Assembly: GCF_003610915.1 (NCBI RefSeq)
Contig: NZ_NSDJ01000001.1
Span: forward strand, 2,914,001 to 2,978,000
DNA length: 64,000 nt
Source of the DNA: Rahnella variigena
GTDB taxonomy: Bacteria; Pseudomonadota; Gammaproteobacteria; Enterobacterales; Enterobacteriaceae
Reading direction: 5' to 3'
The position numbers and the translations under genes are program-made. A model generated the notes under the pieces. That model made no database searches, was not told where the DNA came from, and was given only the letters and a program-made list of their open reading frames with translations. Positions 37,507 to 47,941 of the stretch are shown here, piece by piece (within the stretch, counting starts at the first letter, position 1; each line of letters opens with the position of its first letter).

Positions 37507-37535
37507 TACCCGGGATAATTCGAGTTGCAGCTCCG
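37507..37535 (+). repeat. Half ERIC-like end in the zwf leader
   Basis: GTACCCGGGATAATTCGAGTTGCAG resembles the outer end of the ERIC-type elements in this window (GGGTATA...AATTCGAGTTGCAG). Only one end is present, so it may be a relic. It lies about 50 bases before the zwf start. Confidence 0.5.
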
Positions 37536-37584
37536 GCGAAGCAACCAGAAATATGTCAGGTATTCCTGCATTGAGGAGAAGAAC

Positions 37585-39060
37585 ATGGCGGTAACTCAGA
37601 CAGCCCAGGCTTGTGATCTGGTAATTTTCGGTGCGAAAGGCGATCTTGCGCGCCGTAAGCTGTTGCCTTCCCTGTATCAGTTAGAGAAAGCGGGTCACAT
37701 TCACCCGGATACCCGCATTATCGGTGTCGGACGTGCGGAATGGGACAAAGCGGCCTATACCGAAGTGGTTAAAGAAGCACTGACCACCTTCATGAAAGAA
37801 AAAATTGATCCGGAACTGTGGGACAAACTCAGTGCCCGTCTTGATTTCTGTAACCTTGATGTCAATGATCTGAAGCATTTCAAAGTGTTGGGCAAGATGC
37901 TCGACCAGAAAAATCGTGCCACCATTAACTACTTTGCGATTGCGCCAAGCCACTTCGGGGCTATTTGCCGCGGTCTGGGCGAAGCCGGGCTGAACAAAGA
38001 GCCTGCGCGCGTCGTGATGGAAAAACCTCTCGGCCACTCGCTGGAGTCGTCTCAGGTGATTAACGATCAGGTTGCCGAATATTTCGCAGAATCTCAGGTT
38101 TATCGTATCGACCATTATCTGGGTAAAGAAACGGTACTGAACCTGCTGGCACTGCGTTTCGCCAATAACCTGTTCGCCAGCAACTGGGATAACCGCACTA
38201 TCGATCATGTGCAGATCACCGTTGCTGAAGAAGTGGGTATCGAAGGCCGCTGGGGTTACTTCGATGATGCGGGTCAGATGCGTGACATGATCCAGAACCA
38301 CTTGCTGCAAATTCTGACCATGATCGCCATGTCTCCACCGGCTGATCTGAGTACCGACCGTATCCGTGATGAGAAAGTGAAAGTACTGCGCTCACTGCGC
38401 CGTATCGATCAGTCTAACGTACGTGAAAACACCGTACGCGGTCAGTACACTGCCGGCTTCGTGCAGGGCAAGAAAGTCCCTGGCTATCTTGAAGAAGAAG
38501 GCGCGAAGAAAACCAGCAGCACCGAAACGTTCGTGTCTATCCGCGTGGATATCGATAACTGGCAGTGGGCGGGCGTGCCGTTCTACCTGCGTACCGGTAA
38601 ACGTCTGCCGACCAAATGTTCAGAAGTTGTGGTGTATTTCAAGAGCCCGGCACTGAACCTGTTCCGTGATTCGTACCAGCAGCTGCCGCAGAACAAACTG
38701 ACGATTCGTCTGCAACCGGATGAAGGTATCGAGATCGAAGTACTGAACAAAGTACCGGGTCTGGAGCACAAACACCGTCTGCAAACTACCAAGCTGGATC
38801 TGAGCTTCACTGAAACCTTCAATGAGCAACATATTGCAGATGCTTACGAGCGTCTGCTGCTGGAAACCATGCGTGGCATCCAGGCGCTGTTCGTGCGTCG
38901 TGACGAAGTGGAAGAAGCCTGGAAATGGGTCGACTCCATCATGAACGCATGGGCTGCAGAAAGCGAAGCACCAAAACCGTATCAGTCCGGGACATGGGGG
39001 CCTGTGGCTTCTGTGGCGATGATTACCCGCGACGGCCGTTCCTGGAATGAGTTCGAATAA
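37585..39060 (+). CDS. zwf: Glucose-6-phosphate 1-dehydrogenase
   Basis: 491 residues, identical length to E. coli Zwf. First step of the oxidative pentose phosphate and Entner-Doudoroff routes, making NADPH. Nucleotide-binding [12 protein letters not shown] near residue 15-26, active-site [13 protein letters not shown], and RTGKRLP are present. Start chosen at MAVTQTAQ with GAGGAGAAG; the longer frame from 37525 runs through repeat-like sequence. Confidence 0.97.
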   Translation: MAVTQTAQACDLVIFGAKGDLARRKLLPSLYQLEKAGHIHPDTRIIGVGRAEWDKAAYTEVVKEALTTFMKEKIDPELWDKLSARLDFCNLDVNDLKHFKVLGKMLDQKNRATINYFAIAPSHFGAICRGLGEAGLNKEPARVVMEKPLGHSLESSQVINDQVAEYFAESQVYRIDHYLGKETVLNLLALRFANNLFASNWDNRTIDHVQITVAEEVGIEGRWGYFDDAGQMRDMIQNHLLQILTMIAMSPPADLSTDRIRDEKVKVLRSLRRIDQSNVRENTVRGQYTAGFVQGKKVPGYLEEEGAKKTSSTETFVSIRVDIDNWQWAGVPFYLRTGKRLPTKCSEVVVYFKSPALNLFRDSYQQLPQNKLTIRLQPDEGIEIEVLNKVPGLEHKHRLQTTKLDLSFTETFNEQHIADAYERLLLETMRGIQALFVRRDEVEEAWKWVDSIMNAWAAESEAPKPYQSGTWGPVASVAMITRDGRSWNEFE

Positions 39061-39077
39061 CGAATAATTTATTGAGT

Positions 39078-39207
39078 CATTACTCCCCAAAATGTTTGAG
39101 GTTGCAGCAAGGCGGCAAGTGAGTGAGTCCCGATGAGCTGACATGAGTCAGTGATTCGGGTGAACAAATGTAGCCAACGCCGCAGCGGCTTCAGACATGA
39201 CGGGGAG
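39078..39207 (-). repeat. ERIC (IRU) element between zwf and eda
   Basis: GTTGCAGCAAGGCGGCAAG, then GTGAGTCCCGATGAGCTGAC, ATGAGTCAGTGATTCGGGTG and TAGCCAACGC follow the ERIC consensus with its central palindrome (here diverged by several substitutions). It occupies the place where edd lies in E. coli. Confidence 0.8.
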
Positions 39208-39334
39208 GGTAGTATCGTCCAATCGGGTGTGGTCGGTTTCCAGTGATTTTTTCGTTGTGAAAAAATCACTGGTCCCTGTGGCAGGGGCGCGCCATCAATC
39301 ACAACGGTGCCTGCGGGCATGAATGGAGAGCAAG

Positions 39335-39976
39335 ATGAAAAACTGGAAAACAAGCGCGGAACAAATTCTGACCTCAGGGCCGGTCGTTCCTGTGATTGTT
39401 ATCAATAAACTGGAACATGCCGTTCCGCTGGCCAAAGCGCTGGTTGCCGGTGGCGTGCGCGTTCTGGAAGTCACCTTACGTACCCCGTGTGCGATGGATG
39501 CGATCCGTGCGATTGCCAAAGAAGTGCCGGAAGCCATTATTGGCGCAGGGACTGTGCTCAATCCTGAACAACTGGCCGAAGTGACCGAAGCCGGTGCGCA
39601 GTTCGCGATTAGCCCGGGTCTGACCGATGCATTGCTTAAGGCTGCGAATGCCGGTTCAATCCCGCTGATCCCGGGTATCTGCACTGTTTCAGAACTGATG
39701 ATGGGTCTGGATGCTGGTCTGCGTGAATTTAAATTCTTCCCGGCGGAAGCTAACGGCGGCGTGAAAGCGTTGCAGGCTATCGCAGGGCCATTCCCGCAGG
39801 TGCGTTTCTGCCCGACTGGCGGTATTTCACCGGCGAACTACCGTGATTATCTGGCGCTGAAAAGCGTGTTGTGTATCGGTGGATCGTGGCTGGTGCCGGC
39901 TGATGCACTGGAAAGCGGTGATTATGCACGAATCACCGAACTCGCTAAAGAAGCTGTAGCGGGTGCAAAAGCGTAA
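39335..39976 (+). CDS. eda: KHG/KDPG aldolase
   Basis: 213 residues, as in E. coli. Cleaves 2-keto-3-deoxy-6-phosphogluconate to pyruvate and glyceraldehyde-3-phosphate. The catalytic Glu is in [10 protein letters not shown], the Schiff-base Lys in [13 protein letters not shown], and phosphate binding in [15 protein letters not shown]. Start [10 protein letters not shown] with GGAGAG; an ATG 12 bases upstream is less likely. edd is not upstream, so KDPG would have to come from an edd elsewhere. Confidence 0.96.
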   Translation: MKNWKTSAEQILTSGPVVPVIVINKLEHAVPLAKALVAGGVRVLEVTLRTPCAMDAIRAIAKEVPEAIIGAGTVLNPEQLAEVTEAGAQFAISPGLTDALLKAANAGSIPLIPGICTVSELMMGLDAGLREFKFFPAEANGGVKALQAIAGPFPQVRFCPTGGISPANYRDYLALKSVLCIGGSWLVPADALESGDYARITELAKEAVAGAKA

Positions 39977-39997
39977 TAAAGCATTACGCTGATAATA

Positions 39998-40024
39998 AAA
40001 AAACCTCCCGCGGGAGGTTTTTTT
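39998..40024 (+). terminator. Rho-independent terminator of eda
   Basis: AAACCTCCCG/CGGGAGGTTT palindrome followed by T7; A run on the other side may also serve the convergent yoaB gene. Confidence 0.9.
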
Positions 40025-40042
40025 ATGTCCGAAAATCAGTGA

Positions 40043-40387
40043 TTAACGTGCAGCGATAATCTTGATTTCAATTTTGTATTTCGGATTCATCAGGTTGGCC
40101 TGCACGGTGCAACGTACGGGTGCATTGCCCGGCGATACCCACGCGTCCCAGGCTTCGTTCATGGCCGGGAAATCTTCTTTATTCACCAGAAACAGCGTGG
40201 CATCCAGAATTTTGCTTTTGTCTGAGCCCGCTTCAGTCAGCGCTGCGTCGATAATCGCCAGCGTTTCCGCCGTTTGATCTTTCGCATTCGCGTCCAGATT
40301 TTCCGGTACCGCGGTGTAATAAATGGTGTCGTTATGGATAACGATGTCGGACATCCGTGGCTCAGGGCGAATACGTTCGATGGTCAT
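40043..40387 (-). CDS. yoaB: RidA/YjgF family protein YoaB
   Basis: 114 residues, the length of E. coli YoaB. The conserved Arg in APVRCTVQANL and Glu in KYKIEIKII are those of the 2-imino/enamine deaminase family, so it may clear reactive imine intermediates. Divergent from yoaA as in E. coli. Confidence 0.9.
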   Translation of the reverse strand: MTIERIRPEPRMSDIVIHNDTIYYTAVPENLDANAKDQTAETLAIIDAALTEAGSDKSKILDATLFLVNKEDFPAMNEAWDAWVSPGNAPVRCTVQANLMNPKYKIEIKIIAAR

Positions 40388-40529
40388 TTTTTAACTCCGG
40401 TTAGTCACATACTTATGATGGCGCTAAGGGTATCACAAAGGATGAATGCGTTGGATTGGCAGATGACGGTGGTAGTGAAGCCAAGGGATTGGCATAATCA
40501 CTGCTGATCCGTACAGGTAGAGAGACAGA

Positions 40530-42443
40530 GTGACAGACGATTTCGCAACAGACGGCGCACTGGCGCAGAAAATTGAAGGTTTTAAACCGCGTGAACCTCA
40601 GCGTCTGATGGCGCAGGCTGTCAGCAAAGCCATCACCGGTAAGCAGGGGCTGGTGGTCGAAGCCGGTACAGGTACCGGTAAAACTTATGCGTATCTTGCT
40701 CCGGCACTGCGTTCCGGCAAAAAAGTCATTATCTCCACTGGTTCGAAAAACTTACAGGATCAGCTGTATTCCCGCGATTTGCCTAAAGTCGCCAGCGCAC
40801 TGAATTTCAAAGGTCGTCTGGCGCTGCTGAAAGGGCGATCAAACTATTTGTGCCTGGAACGTCTGGAACAGCAATCACTCTCCGGCGGCGATCTCGCCAG
40901 CCAGGCGCTCAGCGAACTGGCACATCTGCGTCACTGGTCGAGCAGCACGGAAGAAGGCGATATCAGCACCTGCAACGTGGTGCCGGAAGACAGTTTTGTC
41001 TGGCCACTGGTGACCAGCACCAACGACAATTGCCTCGGCAGTGACTGTCCGCTGTATAAAGAATGCTTTGTCGTAAAGGCCCGCCGTAAGGCTATGGACG
41101 CCGATGTGGTGGTGGTTAACCATCACCTGTTTATGGCGGATATGGTGGTGAAAGAGAGCGGCTTTGGTGAGCTTATTCCCGAAGCGGATGTCATGATTTT
41201 CGACGAAGCCCATCAGATCCCTGATATCGCCAGCCAGTATTTTGGGCAGCAGGTGACCAGCCGTCAGCTGCTGGATATGGCGAAAGACATCACGATCGCT
41301 TACCGCACGGAAGTCCGTGATTCCGTGCAGTTACAAAAAAGTGCTGATCGTCTGAGCCAGAGCACGATGGATTTTCGTCTGGCGCTCGGCGAGCCGGGTT
41401 TTCGAGGTAATCTGCGCGATGTGCTTAACCAGCCCGCTATCCAGCGTGCGCTGTTATTACTCGATGACGCGCTGGAACTTTGCTATGACGTGGTGAAATT
41501 GTCGCTCGGGCGTTCTGCGCTGCTCGATGCTGCTTTCGAACGCGCCACGCTTTACCGCAATCGCCTGAAACGTCTGAAGGATGTGTCCATTCCCGGCTAC
41601 AGTTACTGGTATGAATGTAACTCACGCCATTTCGTGCTGGCGCTGACACCGTTGTCGGTAACCGATAAATTCAGCGAAATGATGAAAGAGAAACCCGGCG
41701 CGTGGATTTTCACTTCTGCCACGCTTTCGGTGAACGATCAGCTGCATCATTTTACCGAACGTCTCGGGCTGGATGAGGCAGAAACATTACTGCTGCCAAG
41801 TCCGTTTGATTACGCCAAACAGGCGCTGTTATGCGTGCCGCGTTTTCTGCCTGAATCGAATGTCAACGGCAGTTCGAAGCAGCTGGCGCGTATGTTGCGT
41901 CCGCTGATTGAAGCCAACAAAGGCCGCTGCTTCTTCCTGTGTACGTCACACAAAATGATGCGCGAACTGGCTGAGGAATTCAGGGCCAGCCTGACGTTGC
42001 CGGTTTTATTGCAGGGCGAAACCAGTAAAGGCCAGCTTCTCGCGCAGTTTGTCGAAGCAGGTAACGCCTTGCTGGTGGCGACCAGCAGTTTTTGGGAAGG
42101 CGTGGATGTGCGGGGCGATGCGCTGTCTTGCGTCATCATCGATAAACTGCCGTTCACGTCACCTGACGATCCGCTGCTCAAAGCCCGTATTGAAGACTGT
42201 CGCTTGCGCGGCGGAGACCCGTTCAATGACGTACAATTACCTGATGCGGTCATTACGCTGAAACAGGGCGTCGGGCGTTTGATCCGTGATACCTCTGACC
42301 GGGGTGTTATGGTGATTTGCGATAACCGGCTGGTGATGCGTCCTTATGGCGAAGTTTTCCTTAATAGTTTGCCGCCAACCCCGCGCACGCGTGACCTGGC
42401 ACAAGCGATCCGCTTTTTACAGGATGTCGAAGAGCAGAAATAG
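40530..42443 (+). CDS. yoaA: DinG/XPD-family ATP-dependent DNA helicase YoaA
   Basis: 637-residue 5'-3' helicase linked to DNA repair and the polymerase III chi subunit. GTG start at 40530. Walker A is VVEAGTGTGKTYAYL, and the Fe-S cluster Cys are around LCLERL, CLGSDCPLYKECF. The DEAH box is MIFDEAHQIPD, and motif VI is ITLKQGVGRLIRD. TTSFWEGVDV-like motif V is ATSSFWEGVDVRGD. Upstream of tsaB with an ERIC element between. Confidence 0.93.
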   Translation: MTDDFATDGALAQKIEGFKPREPQRLMAQAVSKAITGKQGLVVEAGTGTGKTYAYLAPALRSGKKVIISTGSKNLQDQLYSRDLPKVASALNFKGRLALLKGRSNYLCLERLEQQSLSGGDLASQALSELAHLRHWSSSTEEGDISTCNVVPEDSFVWPLVTSTNDNCLGSDCPLYKECFVVKARRKAMDADVVVVNHHLFMADMVVKESGFGELIPEADVMIFDEAHQIPDIASQYFGQQVTSRQLLDMAKDITIAYRTEVRDSVQLQKSADRLSQSTMDFRLALGEPGFRGNLRDVLNQPAIQRALLLLDDALELCYDVVKLSLGRSALLDAAFERATLYRNRLKRLKDVSIPGYSYWYECNSRHFVLALTPLSVTDKFSEMMKEKPGAWIFTSATLSVNDQLHHFTERLGLDEAETLLLPSPFDYAKQALLCVPRFLPESNVNGSSKQLARMLRPLIEANKGRCFFLCTSHKMMRELAEEFRASLTLPVLLQGETSKGQLLAQFVEAGNALLVATSSFWEGVDVRGDALSCVIIDKLPFTSPDDPLLKARIEDCRLRGGDPFNDVQLPDAVITLKQGVGRLIRDTSDRGVMVICDNRLVMRPYGEVFLNSLPPTPRTRDLAQAIRFLQDVEEQK

Positions 42444-42483
42444 CCCTTTGTTTATGCTAAGATGCCGCCCCGAAAAAGGCTCT

Positions 42484-42609
42484 TATACCCGTCATATTTC
42501 AAATTGCAGATGCGTTGACTGCGCTCAATCACCCCAGTCACTTAGTTATCTAAGTTCCGTGGGATGCTCGAGTTTGTCGCCTTTCTGCAACCCGAAGTAT
42601 ATAGGGTAC
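42484..42609 (+). repeat. ERIC (IRU) element between yoaA and tsaB
   Basis: Starts TATACCCGTCATATTTCAAA and ends AACCCGAAGTATATAGGGTA, with the central CACCCCAGTCACTTAG, TTATCTAAGTTCCGTGGG palindrome. It is in the same direction as both genes, so a yoaA-tsaB transcript would carry the folded element just before the tsaB ribosome site. Confidence 0.88.
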
Positions 42610-42640
42610 AACTTATTAATTTCCCCGCCTGAGGTCTGGC

Positions 42641-43342
42641 ATGTCCACGCGAATTTTAGCAATTGATACGGCGACAGAAGCCTGTTCGGTTGCGCTTTAT
42701 AATCAGGGCGAAACGCTCGCTCATTTTGAACTGTGTGCCCGCGAGCACACGCAGCGCATTTTGCCGATGGTTCAGCAAATTCTCGCCGAAGCAGGACTTT
42801 CCCTGACTCAGCTCGACGCGCTGGCTTTTGGTCGCGGACCGGGCAGTTTTACCGGCGTGCGTATCGGCATTGGTATGGCTCAGGGATTGTCGCTGGGCGC
42901 GGAATTGCCTTTGCTGCCAGTGTCTACGTTACAGACGATGGCGCAGGGCGCGTATCGCCTGACCGGTGCTGATAACGTTCTCGCAGCCATTGATGCCCGC
43001 ATGGGTGAAGTCTACTGGGGTGAATTCAGCCGCAATGCGCAGGGCGTCTGGAGTGGTGAAGAGACCGAGAAGGTCATCAAACCAGAACAACTTCTGGCGC
43101 GCGCCGCTGAATTATCTGGCCGTTTTGCGACGGTGGGAACCGGTTGGGAGACTTATCCTCATCTGTTGGGTGAATCTCCGGTCGCTGAATTATTTGATGG
43201 CAAAATGTTACTGCCTCATGCGGAAGATATGCTGCCGCTGGCACTCCAGCTCTGGGAAAATGGCATCCGTGTTAATCCGGAAGAGGCCGAACCCACTTAT
43301 CTGCGCAATGAAGTGACGTGGAAAAAGCTGCCAGGACGGTAA
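42641..43342 (+). CDS. tsaB: tRNA threonylcarbamoyladenosine factor TsaB
   Basis: 233 residues. Partner of TsaD and TsaE in making t6A37 on tRNAs that read ANN codons; essential in E. coli. [15 protein letters not shown] (ASKHA fold), [21 protein letters not shown] and [12 protein letters not shown] are diagnostic. GAGG ribosome site. Confidence 0.95.
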   Translation: MSTRILAIDTATEACSVALYNQGETLAHFELCAREHTQRILPMVQQILAEAGLSLTQLDALAFGRGPGSFTGVRIGIGMAQGLSLGAELPLLPVSTLQTMAQGAYRLTGADNVLAAIDARMGEVYWGEFSRNAQGVWSGEETEKVIKPEQLLARAAELSGRFATVGTGWETYPHLLGESPVAELFDGKMLLPHAEDMLPLALQLWENGIRVNPEEAEPTYLRNEVTWKKLPGR

Positions 43343-43414
43343 ATGACGGTAAAGTCAGGCAACTTGTGCTCTGAAAAATGGTCAAAATGAAGAGTTTGCA
43401 CAGGAGTCATCGCA

Positions 43415-44047
43415 ATGCGTAAGTGGTCTGTAATTCAGCAGTTATCGGGTGAAACGGGTAAAAAAATGGCGCTGAGTGCGGTTGCACTGAGTGCTTTGGT
43501 GTTATCGGGTTGTGTCACGGTGCCGGATGAAATTCGCGGTACCACGGCCACCCCGCAGATGAATTTACAGGCAGTGCAGGGCGCACCGGGTCTTTATGTC
43601 GGTCAGGAGTCGCGTTTTGGCGGCAAAGTGGTCTCTGTGACCAATTTGCAAAACAAAACCCGCCTGGAAATTGCCACGGTACCGCTCGATGAAGGCGCAA
43701 GGCCGGTCTTAGGCGCAGCGTCGCGCGGGCGGATCATGGCTTACATCAACGGCTTTGTGGATCCTGTCGATTATCGCAATCAGCTGGTGACAGTCGTCGG
43801 GCCGATTGCCGGTGTGGAGAAAGGCAAAATTGGCCAGACTTCCTATGACTTTGTCACCGTTAACGTCAACAGCTATAAACGCTGGCGTATACAGCAACAG
43901 GTTGTAATGCCTCCGCAGCCGATTGGTCCGTGGGGTTATGGCTACGGCGGCCCTTATGATTCATGGGGGCGCGGGTTTGGACCCGGCTGGGGGCCCGGTT
44001 GGTATAACACGGCACCCGCACGGGTCGAAAGCGTCGTCACCGAATAG
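43415..44047 (+). CDS. yeaY: Slp-family outer-membrane lipoprotein YeaY
   Basis: 210 residues. Lipobox LSGC within the N-terminal hydrophobic stretch, then the Slp domain ([60 protein letters not shown]). The C-terminus is Gly/Trp/Tyr-rich ([24 protein letters not shown]). Between tsaB and fadD as in E. coli. Confidence 0.9.
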   Translation: MRKWSVIQQLSGETGKKMALSAVALSALVLSGCVTVPDEIRGTTATPQMNLQAVQGAPGLYVGQESRFGGKVVSVTNLQNKTRLEIATVPLDEGARPVLGAASRGRIMAYINGFVDPVDYRNQLVTVVGPIAGVEKGKIGQTSYDFVTVNVNSYKRWRIQQQVVMPPQPIGPWGYGYGGPYDSWGRGFGPGWGPGWYNTAPARVESVVTE

Positions 44048-44176
44048 ACCTCCGTCGCCGCATGGATCACCACCGCCACATTCTGGCGGGCACCCACCGG
44101 CGGCAATGAAACCGGCTCCGGCACATCCCGTGCCGCCGCCATCAAAGCAGTAACAGCAGTAGTTGTTGTAGTTGTT

Positions 44177-44206
44177 AAGGCGGCTTAATTGCCGCCTTTT
44201 TCTTTT
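44177..44206 (+). terminator. Rho-independent terminator after yeaY
   Basis: AAGGCGGC/GCCGCCTT stem with TTAATT loop followed by TTTCTTTT, 130 bases after the yeaY stop. Confidence 0.85.
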
Positions 44207-44282
44207 AAGCCATGGATGGTTTGGCAAAGCAAGGGCGCAGAAAAAGTGACCCGCCTCTCAACCTCGACATTGTTTGAAACGC

Positions 44283-44299
44283 AACTGGTAAGCTGAGTT
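44283..44299. promoter_or_regulatory. Candidate FadR site upstream of fadD
   Basis: AACTGGTAAGCTGAGTT keeps the AACTGGTNNG half of the FadR palindrome and the final A-T positions; the second half is degenerate. It lies 74 bases before the fadD start, and fadR itself is at 56996. Confidence 0.45.
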
Positions 44300-44372
44300 A
44301 AAATATTGTTAAAGACGTGATAAAACTCGTCGAATAGAGACGGCAACAGAACATGATTTCAGGAGTGATACC

Positions 44373-46070
44373 TTGGAAAAGGTTTGGCTAAAACGATATC
44401 CGGCAGATGTTCCTGAGAACATCGACCCTGACCGCTACAGTTCGCTGGTCGAAATGTTTGAAAATTCCGCGCTGCGTTACGCTGACAGTGTGGCATTCAT
44501 CAACATGGGCGAGGCGATGACCTACCGCAAGCTTGAAGAACGCAGCCGGGCTTTCGCTGCTTATCTGCAAAACGAACTGGGTCTGCAGAAGGGCGATCGT
44601 GTTGCACTGATGATGCCGAATTTATTGCAATACCCGATTGCGCTGTTCGGCGTCTTGCGCGCTGGCATGGTCGTGGTTAATGTTAACCCGCTGTATACGC
44701 CGCGTGAGCTTGAGCATCAGCTGAATGACAGCGGCGCCAGTGCAATTGTCATTGTCTCCAACTTTGCCCATACGCTGGAAAAAGTGGTGTACAAAACGCA
44801 GGTCAAGCACGTCATTCTGACCCGCATGGGCGATCAGCTTTCTGCCGCGAAAGGCACGCTGGTCAACTTTGTGGTGAAATACATCAAACGGCTGGTGCCA
44901 AAATATCACCTTCCGAACGCGATCTCCTTCCGTACCGCATTACAGCGCGGGCGTCGTCTGCAATACATCAAACCCGACATCATTAATGACGACCTGGCAT
45001 TTCTGCAATATACCGGCGGAACTACCGGTGTGGCGAAGGGCGCGATGCTGACGCACCGAAACATGCAGGCGAATCTTGAACAGGCAAAAGCGGCGTACGC
45101 ACCCCTATTGCAGCCGGGACATGAGCTGGTGGTGACAGCACTTCCGCTATACCACATCTTTGCCCTGACGGTGAACTGCCTGCTGTTCCTCGACCTGGGC
45201 GGTAAGAGCTTGCTTATCACCAATCCGCGCGACGTATCAGGTATGGTCAAAGAGCTGGCCAAATATCCGTTTACCGCCATCAGCGGGGTAAATACCCTGT
45301 TTAATGCGCTGCTCAATAACGAAGACTTTCGCGAACTCGATTTCTCCACGCTGCGTCTTTCTGTAGGTGGCGGGATGTCCGTGCAAAAATCTGTGGCGGA
45401 CAAATGGGAAAAACTAACGGGTAAACATTTGCTGGAAGGTTACGGTCTGACGGAGTGTTCCCCGCTGGTGGCCGGAAACCCGTACGATTTGAAACATTAC
45501 AGTGGCAGCATCGGTTTGCCAGTGCCGTCGACAGAGGTACGTCTGGTGGATGATAACGGTCACGACGTTGCGCCGGGCGAGCCGGGCGAGTTGTGGGTAC
45601 GTGGTCCTCAGGTCATGCTGGGTTACTGGCAGCGGCCGTCGGCAACCGATGAGGTGCTAAAAGATGGCTGGTTATCGACGGGCGATATCGTTACAGTGGA
45701 CGAGCAGGGCTTCCTACGGATTGTTGACCGTAAAAAAGACATGATCCTGGTTTCCGGTTTCAATGTTTACCCTAACGAAATTGAAGAGGTAGTTTCACAA
45801 CACGACAAAGTTCTCGAAGTTGCCGCCATTGGTGTGCCGAATGAGTCGTCGGGTGAAATTGTCAAAATTTGCGTGGTGAAAAAAGACTCTTCACTGACCA
45901 GCGAAGAACTCCTGGCACACTGTCGCCGGTTATTAACCGGTTACAAAGTACCTAAGATTGTTGAGTTCCGTGATGAATTACCGAAGTCAAATGTCGGTAA
46001 AATCCTCAGACGGGAACTTCGCGATGAACAGGCAAAACCAAAAGTCGATCCGAAGCAGGATGCAGCATAG
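44373..46070 (+). CDS. fadD: Long-chain acyl-CoA synthetase FadD
   Basis: 565 residues. Activates long-chain fatty acids to acyl-CoA at the inner membrane for beta-oxidation and uptake. The ATP/AMP motif is [18 protein letters not shown], with further motifs [10 protein letters not shown] and [15 protein letters not shown], and the FACS signature is in [21 protein letters not shown]. Start is TTG with AGGAG, as in E. coli fadD. Confidence 0.96.
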   Translation: MEKVWLKRYPADVPENIDPDRYSSLVEMFENSALRYADSVAFINMGEAMTYRKLEERSRAFAAYLQNELGLQKGDRVALMMPNLLQYPIALFGVLRAGMVVVNVNPLYTPRELEHQLNDSGASAIVIVSNFAHTLEKVVYKTQVKHVILTRMGDQLSAAKGTLVNFVVKYIKRLVPKYHLPNAISFRTALQRGRRLQYIKPDIINDDLAFLQYTGGTTGVAKGAMLTHRNMQANLEQAKAAYAPLLQPGHELVVTALPLYHIFALTVNCLLFLDLGGKSLLITNPRDVSGMVKELAKYPFTAISGVNTLFNALLNNEDFRELDFSTLRLSVGGGMSVQKSVADKWEKLTGKHLLEGYGLTECSPLVAGNPYDLKHYSGSIGLPVPSTEVRLVDDNGHDVAPGEPGELWVRGPQVMLGYWQRPSATDEVLKDGWLSTGDIVTVDEQGFLRIVDRKKDMILVSGFNVYPNEIEEVVSQHDKVLEVAAIGVPNESSGEIVKICVVKKDSSLTSEELLAHCRRLLTGYKVPKIVEFRDELPKSNVGKILRRELRDEQAKPKVDPKQDAA

Positions 46071-46167
46071 CGGTTCACACGTTTGTTCAGTGATTGTCAG
46101 ATTCTTAACGCCGGCGATGTCCGGCGTTATCACGTTATAACGTAGTAATGATTAAGAGAATTAAGAT

Positions 46168-47289
46168 TTGAATTATCAGTTGATCACCACCAATGACGCG
46201 CTGGAGCAGGTTTGCCTTCAGGCCAAAGCGCACAGCAAAATTGCGCTGGATACCGAATTTGTTCGTACCCGTACTTATTATCCTCAACTGGGTTTGATCC
46301 AGCTTTTTGACGGCGAACAGCTCACCCTTATCGATCCTTTACCGATCACCGCATGGCAGCCTTTCATTGATTTGCTGGTTAATCCTGATGTCATCAAATT
46401 CCTCCATGCGGGCAGTGAAGACCTCGAAGTTTTTCTGAATGCTTTTGGTGTTATGCCTTCACCTCTGATTGATACGCAGATCCTGGCCGCGTTTAGCGGG
46501 CGTCCGCTTTCCTGTGGTTTTGCCCGTCTGGTGGCGGAAACGACCGGCGTAGAGCTGGATAAAAGTGAATCGCGCACTGACTGGATTGCCCGTCCGCTGA
46601 GCGAAAAACAGTGTGTGTATGCTGCTGCTGACGTGTGGTATCTGTTGCCGCTGGCCGATCAACTGATGCGTGAAACCGAAGAAGCAGGGTGGATGGATGC
46701 GGCTCTGGACGAGTGTCTGGCGCTCTGCCGTCGTCGCAGTGAAGTGCTGCAACCTGAGCTGGCCTATCTGGAAATCGGCAATGCATTCCAGCTGCGTCCG
46801 CGCCAGTTAGGCTGCCTGAAATTGTTAGCTGCCTGGCGTCTTAATCAGGCGCGTCAGCGTGACCTGGCGGTTAACTTTGTGGTCCGCGAGGAAAATCTGT
46901 GGCAGGTCGCCCGCTATCAGCCGACCTCACTGGGCGAACTGGAAGCGCTGGGCCTGAGTGGTCCGGAAATCCGCTATCACGGACGCACACTGCTGGCGCT
47001 GGTGGAAGAATCCAATGCGCTGGATGAATCTGAACTGCCGGCACCGATTTCGAACCTTATCGACCAGCCCGGTTATCGTAAAGTCTTCAAAGATATCAAG
47101 GCACTGATCCAGGCTGTGAGCGAAGAGAGCAAACTCAGCGTTGAATTACTGGCGTCACGTCGTCAGATTAACCAGCTGCTGACCCATCACTGGAAGTTAA
47201 AAGATAAAGAATCTCAGCCGGAATTAATCAGTGGCTGGCGCGGGAAATTGTTAGCTGAAAGGCTGAATGAAATTCTGAGCAATTATTGA
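46168..47289 (+). CDS. rnd: Ribonuclease D
   Basis: 373 residues; 3'-5' exonuclease maturing tRNA and other small RNAs. DEDD catalytic residues are in ALDTEFVRT, LHAGSEDLEVF and KSESRTDWIARPLSE...YAAADVWYLLP; an HRDC domain follows (about 210-290). Start is TTG, as known for E. coli rnd, with only a weak ribosome site, which suggests low translation. Confidence 0.95.
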   Translation: MNYQLITTNDALEQVCLQAKAHSKIALDTEFVRTRTYYPQLGLIQLFDGEQLTLIDPLPITAWQPFIDLLVNPDVIKFLHAGSEDLEVFLNAFGVMPSPLIDTQILAAFSGRPLSCGFARLVAETTGVELDKSESRTDWIARPLSEKQCVYAAADVWYLLPLADQLMRETEEAGWMDAALDECLALCRRRSEVLQPELAYLEIGNAFQLRPRQLGCLKLLAAWRLNQARQRDLAVNFVVREENLWQVARYQPTSLGELEALGLSGPEIRYHGRTLLALVEESNALDESELPAPISNLIDQPGYRKVFKDIKALIQAVSEESKLSVELLASRRQINQLLTHHWKLKDKESQPELISGWRGKLLAERLNEILSNY

Positions 47290-47330
47290 TCCCTTCGTTA
47301 TGAAGGCATAGTCAATCCAAGAGTGAATAA

Positions 47331-47362
47331 AAAAGAGCGGGCTAATATCCCGCTCTTTTTTT
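47331..47362 (+). terminator. Rho-independent terminator of rnd
   Basis: AAAAGAGCGGG/CCCGCTCTTTT stem followed by T residues. The next 240 bases up to the minCDE hairpin are A/T-rich and show no gene. Confidence 0.9.
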
Positions 47363-47601
47363 ATTCTTTGCTGACAAGACAACTGTGAATAACAAGTTAG
47401 CGGATAACAGATTGTCATAAATTATGCCGATTTAAAGCAGTCTATGGATATTAAATTCCAGCATGAATGAGATGAGTCTTAATCAAAATTTTGAGGAATA
47501 AATGGAAAAAGACGGGAAATGAATTCTCGGGGTGTGTTTATATACAGTGGTTATATAAAGGAAAAATAAAAATAACAGAAAGGAATGTGAAAAAGGCAGT
47601 G

Positions 47602-47623
47602 GCCCTCTGAGGAAACAGAGGGC
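47602..47623 (-). terminator. Probable terminator of the minCDE operon
   Basis: GCCCTCTG/CAGAGGGC stem with a six-base loop, 45 bases beyond minE; on the minus strand TTTTT follows only after seven more bases, so it is a weak match. Confidence 0.5.
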
Positions 47624-47668
47624 GCTATGCTGAAAAAAGCACCTGTAAACAGGCTAAATGGACTGCTG

Positions 47669-47938
47669 TCATTTAGGCGCTTCTTCCGACTCTGGCAGGG
47701 TGACGTTAAGTTCCAGTACGGAAATATCGTCACCTTTTTGCTCGAACTGAACCTGTAACATTTCCGGGTCAATCTTAATGTACTTACAGATGACCGCGAG
47801 AATATCGCGTTTCAGTTCAGGCAGATACGACGGTTCACTATCCCCTCGACGCCGTTCGGCTACGATGATCTGTAGCCGTTCCTTGGCTATATTGGCTGTC
47901 GATTTTTTGCGGGACAGAAAGAAATCTAACAATGCCAT
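47669..47938 (-). CDS. minE: Cell division topological specificity factor MinE
   Basis: 89 residues. Membrane-targeting and MinD-binding N-terminus ([30 protein letters not shown]) and dimerising C-terminus ([19 protein letters not shown]). Drives Min oscillation. Three bases after minD. Confidence 0.96.
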   Translation of the reverse strand: MALLDFFLSRKKSTANIAKERLQIIVAERRRGDSEPSYLPELKRDILAVICKYIKIDPEMLQVQFEQKGDDISVLELNVTLPESEEAPK

Positions 47939-47941
47939 GGT

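Noticed and set aside
43961..44227. Cys/Gly-rich minus-strand frame as a peptide precursor gene
   Set aside because: It opens with TTG, crosses the yeaY terminator and coding end, and has no modification enzymes nearby.
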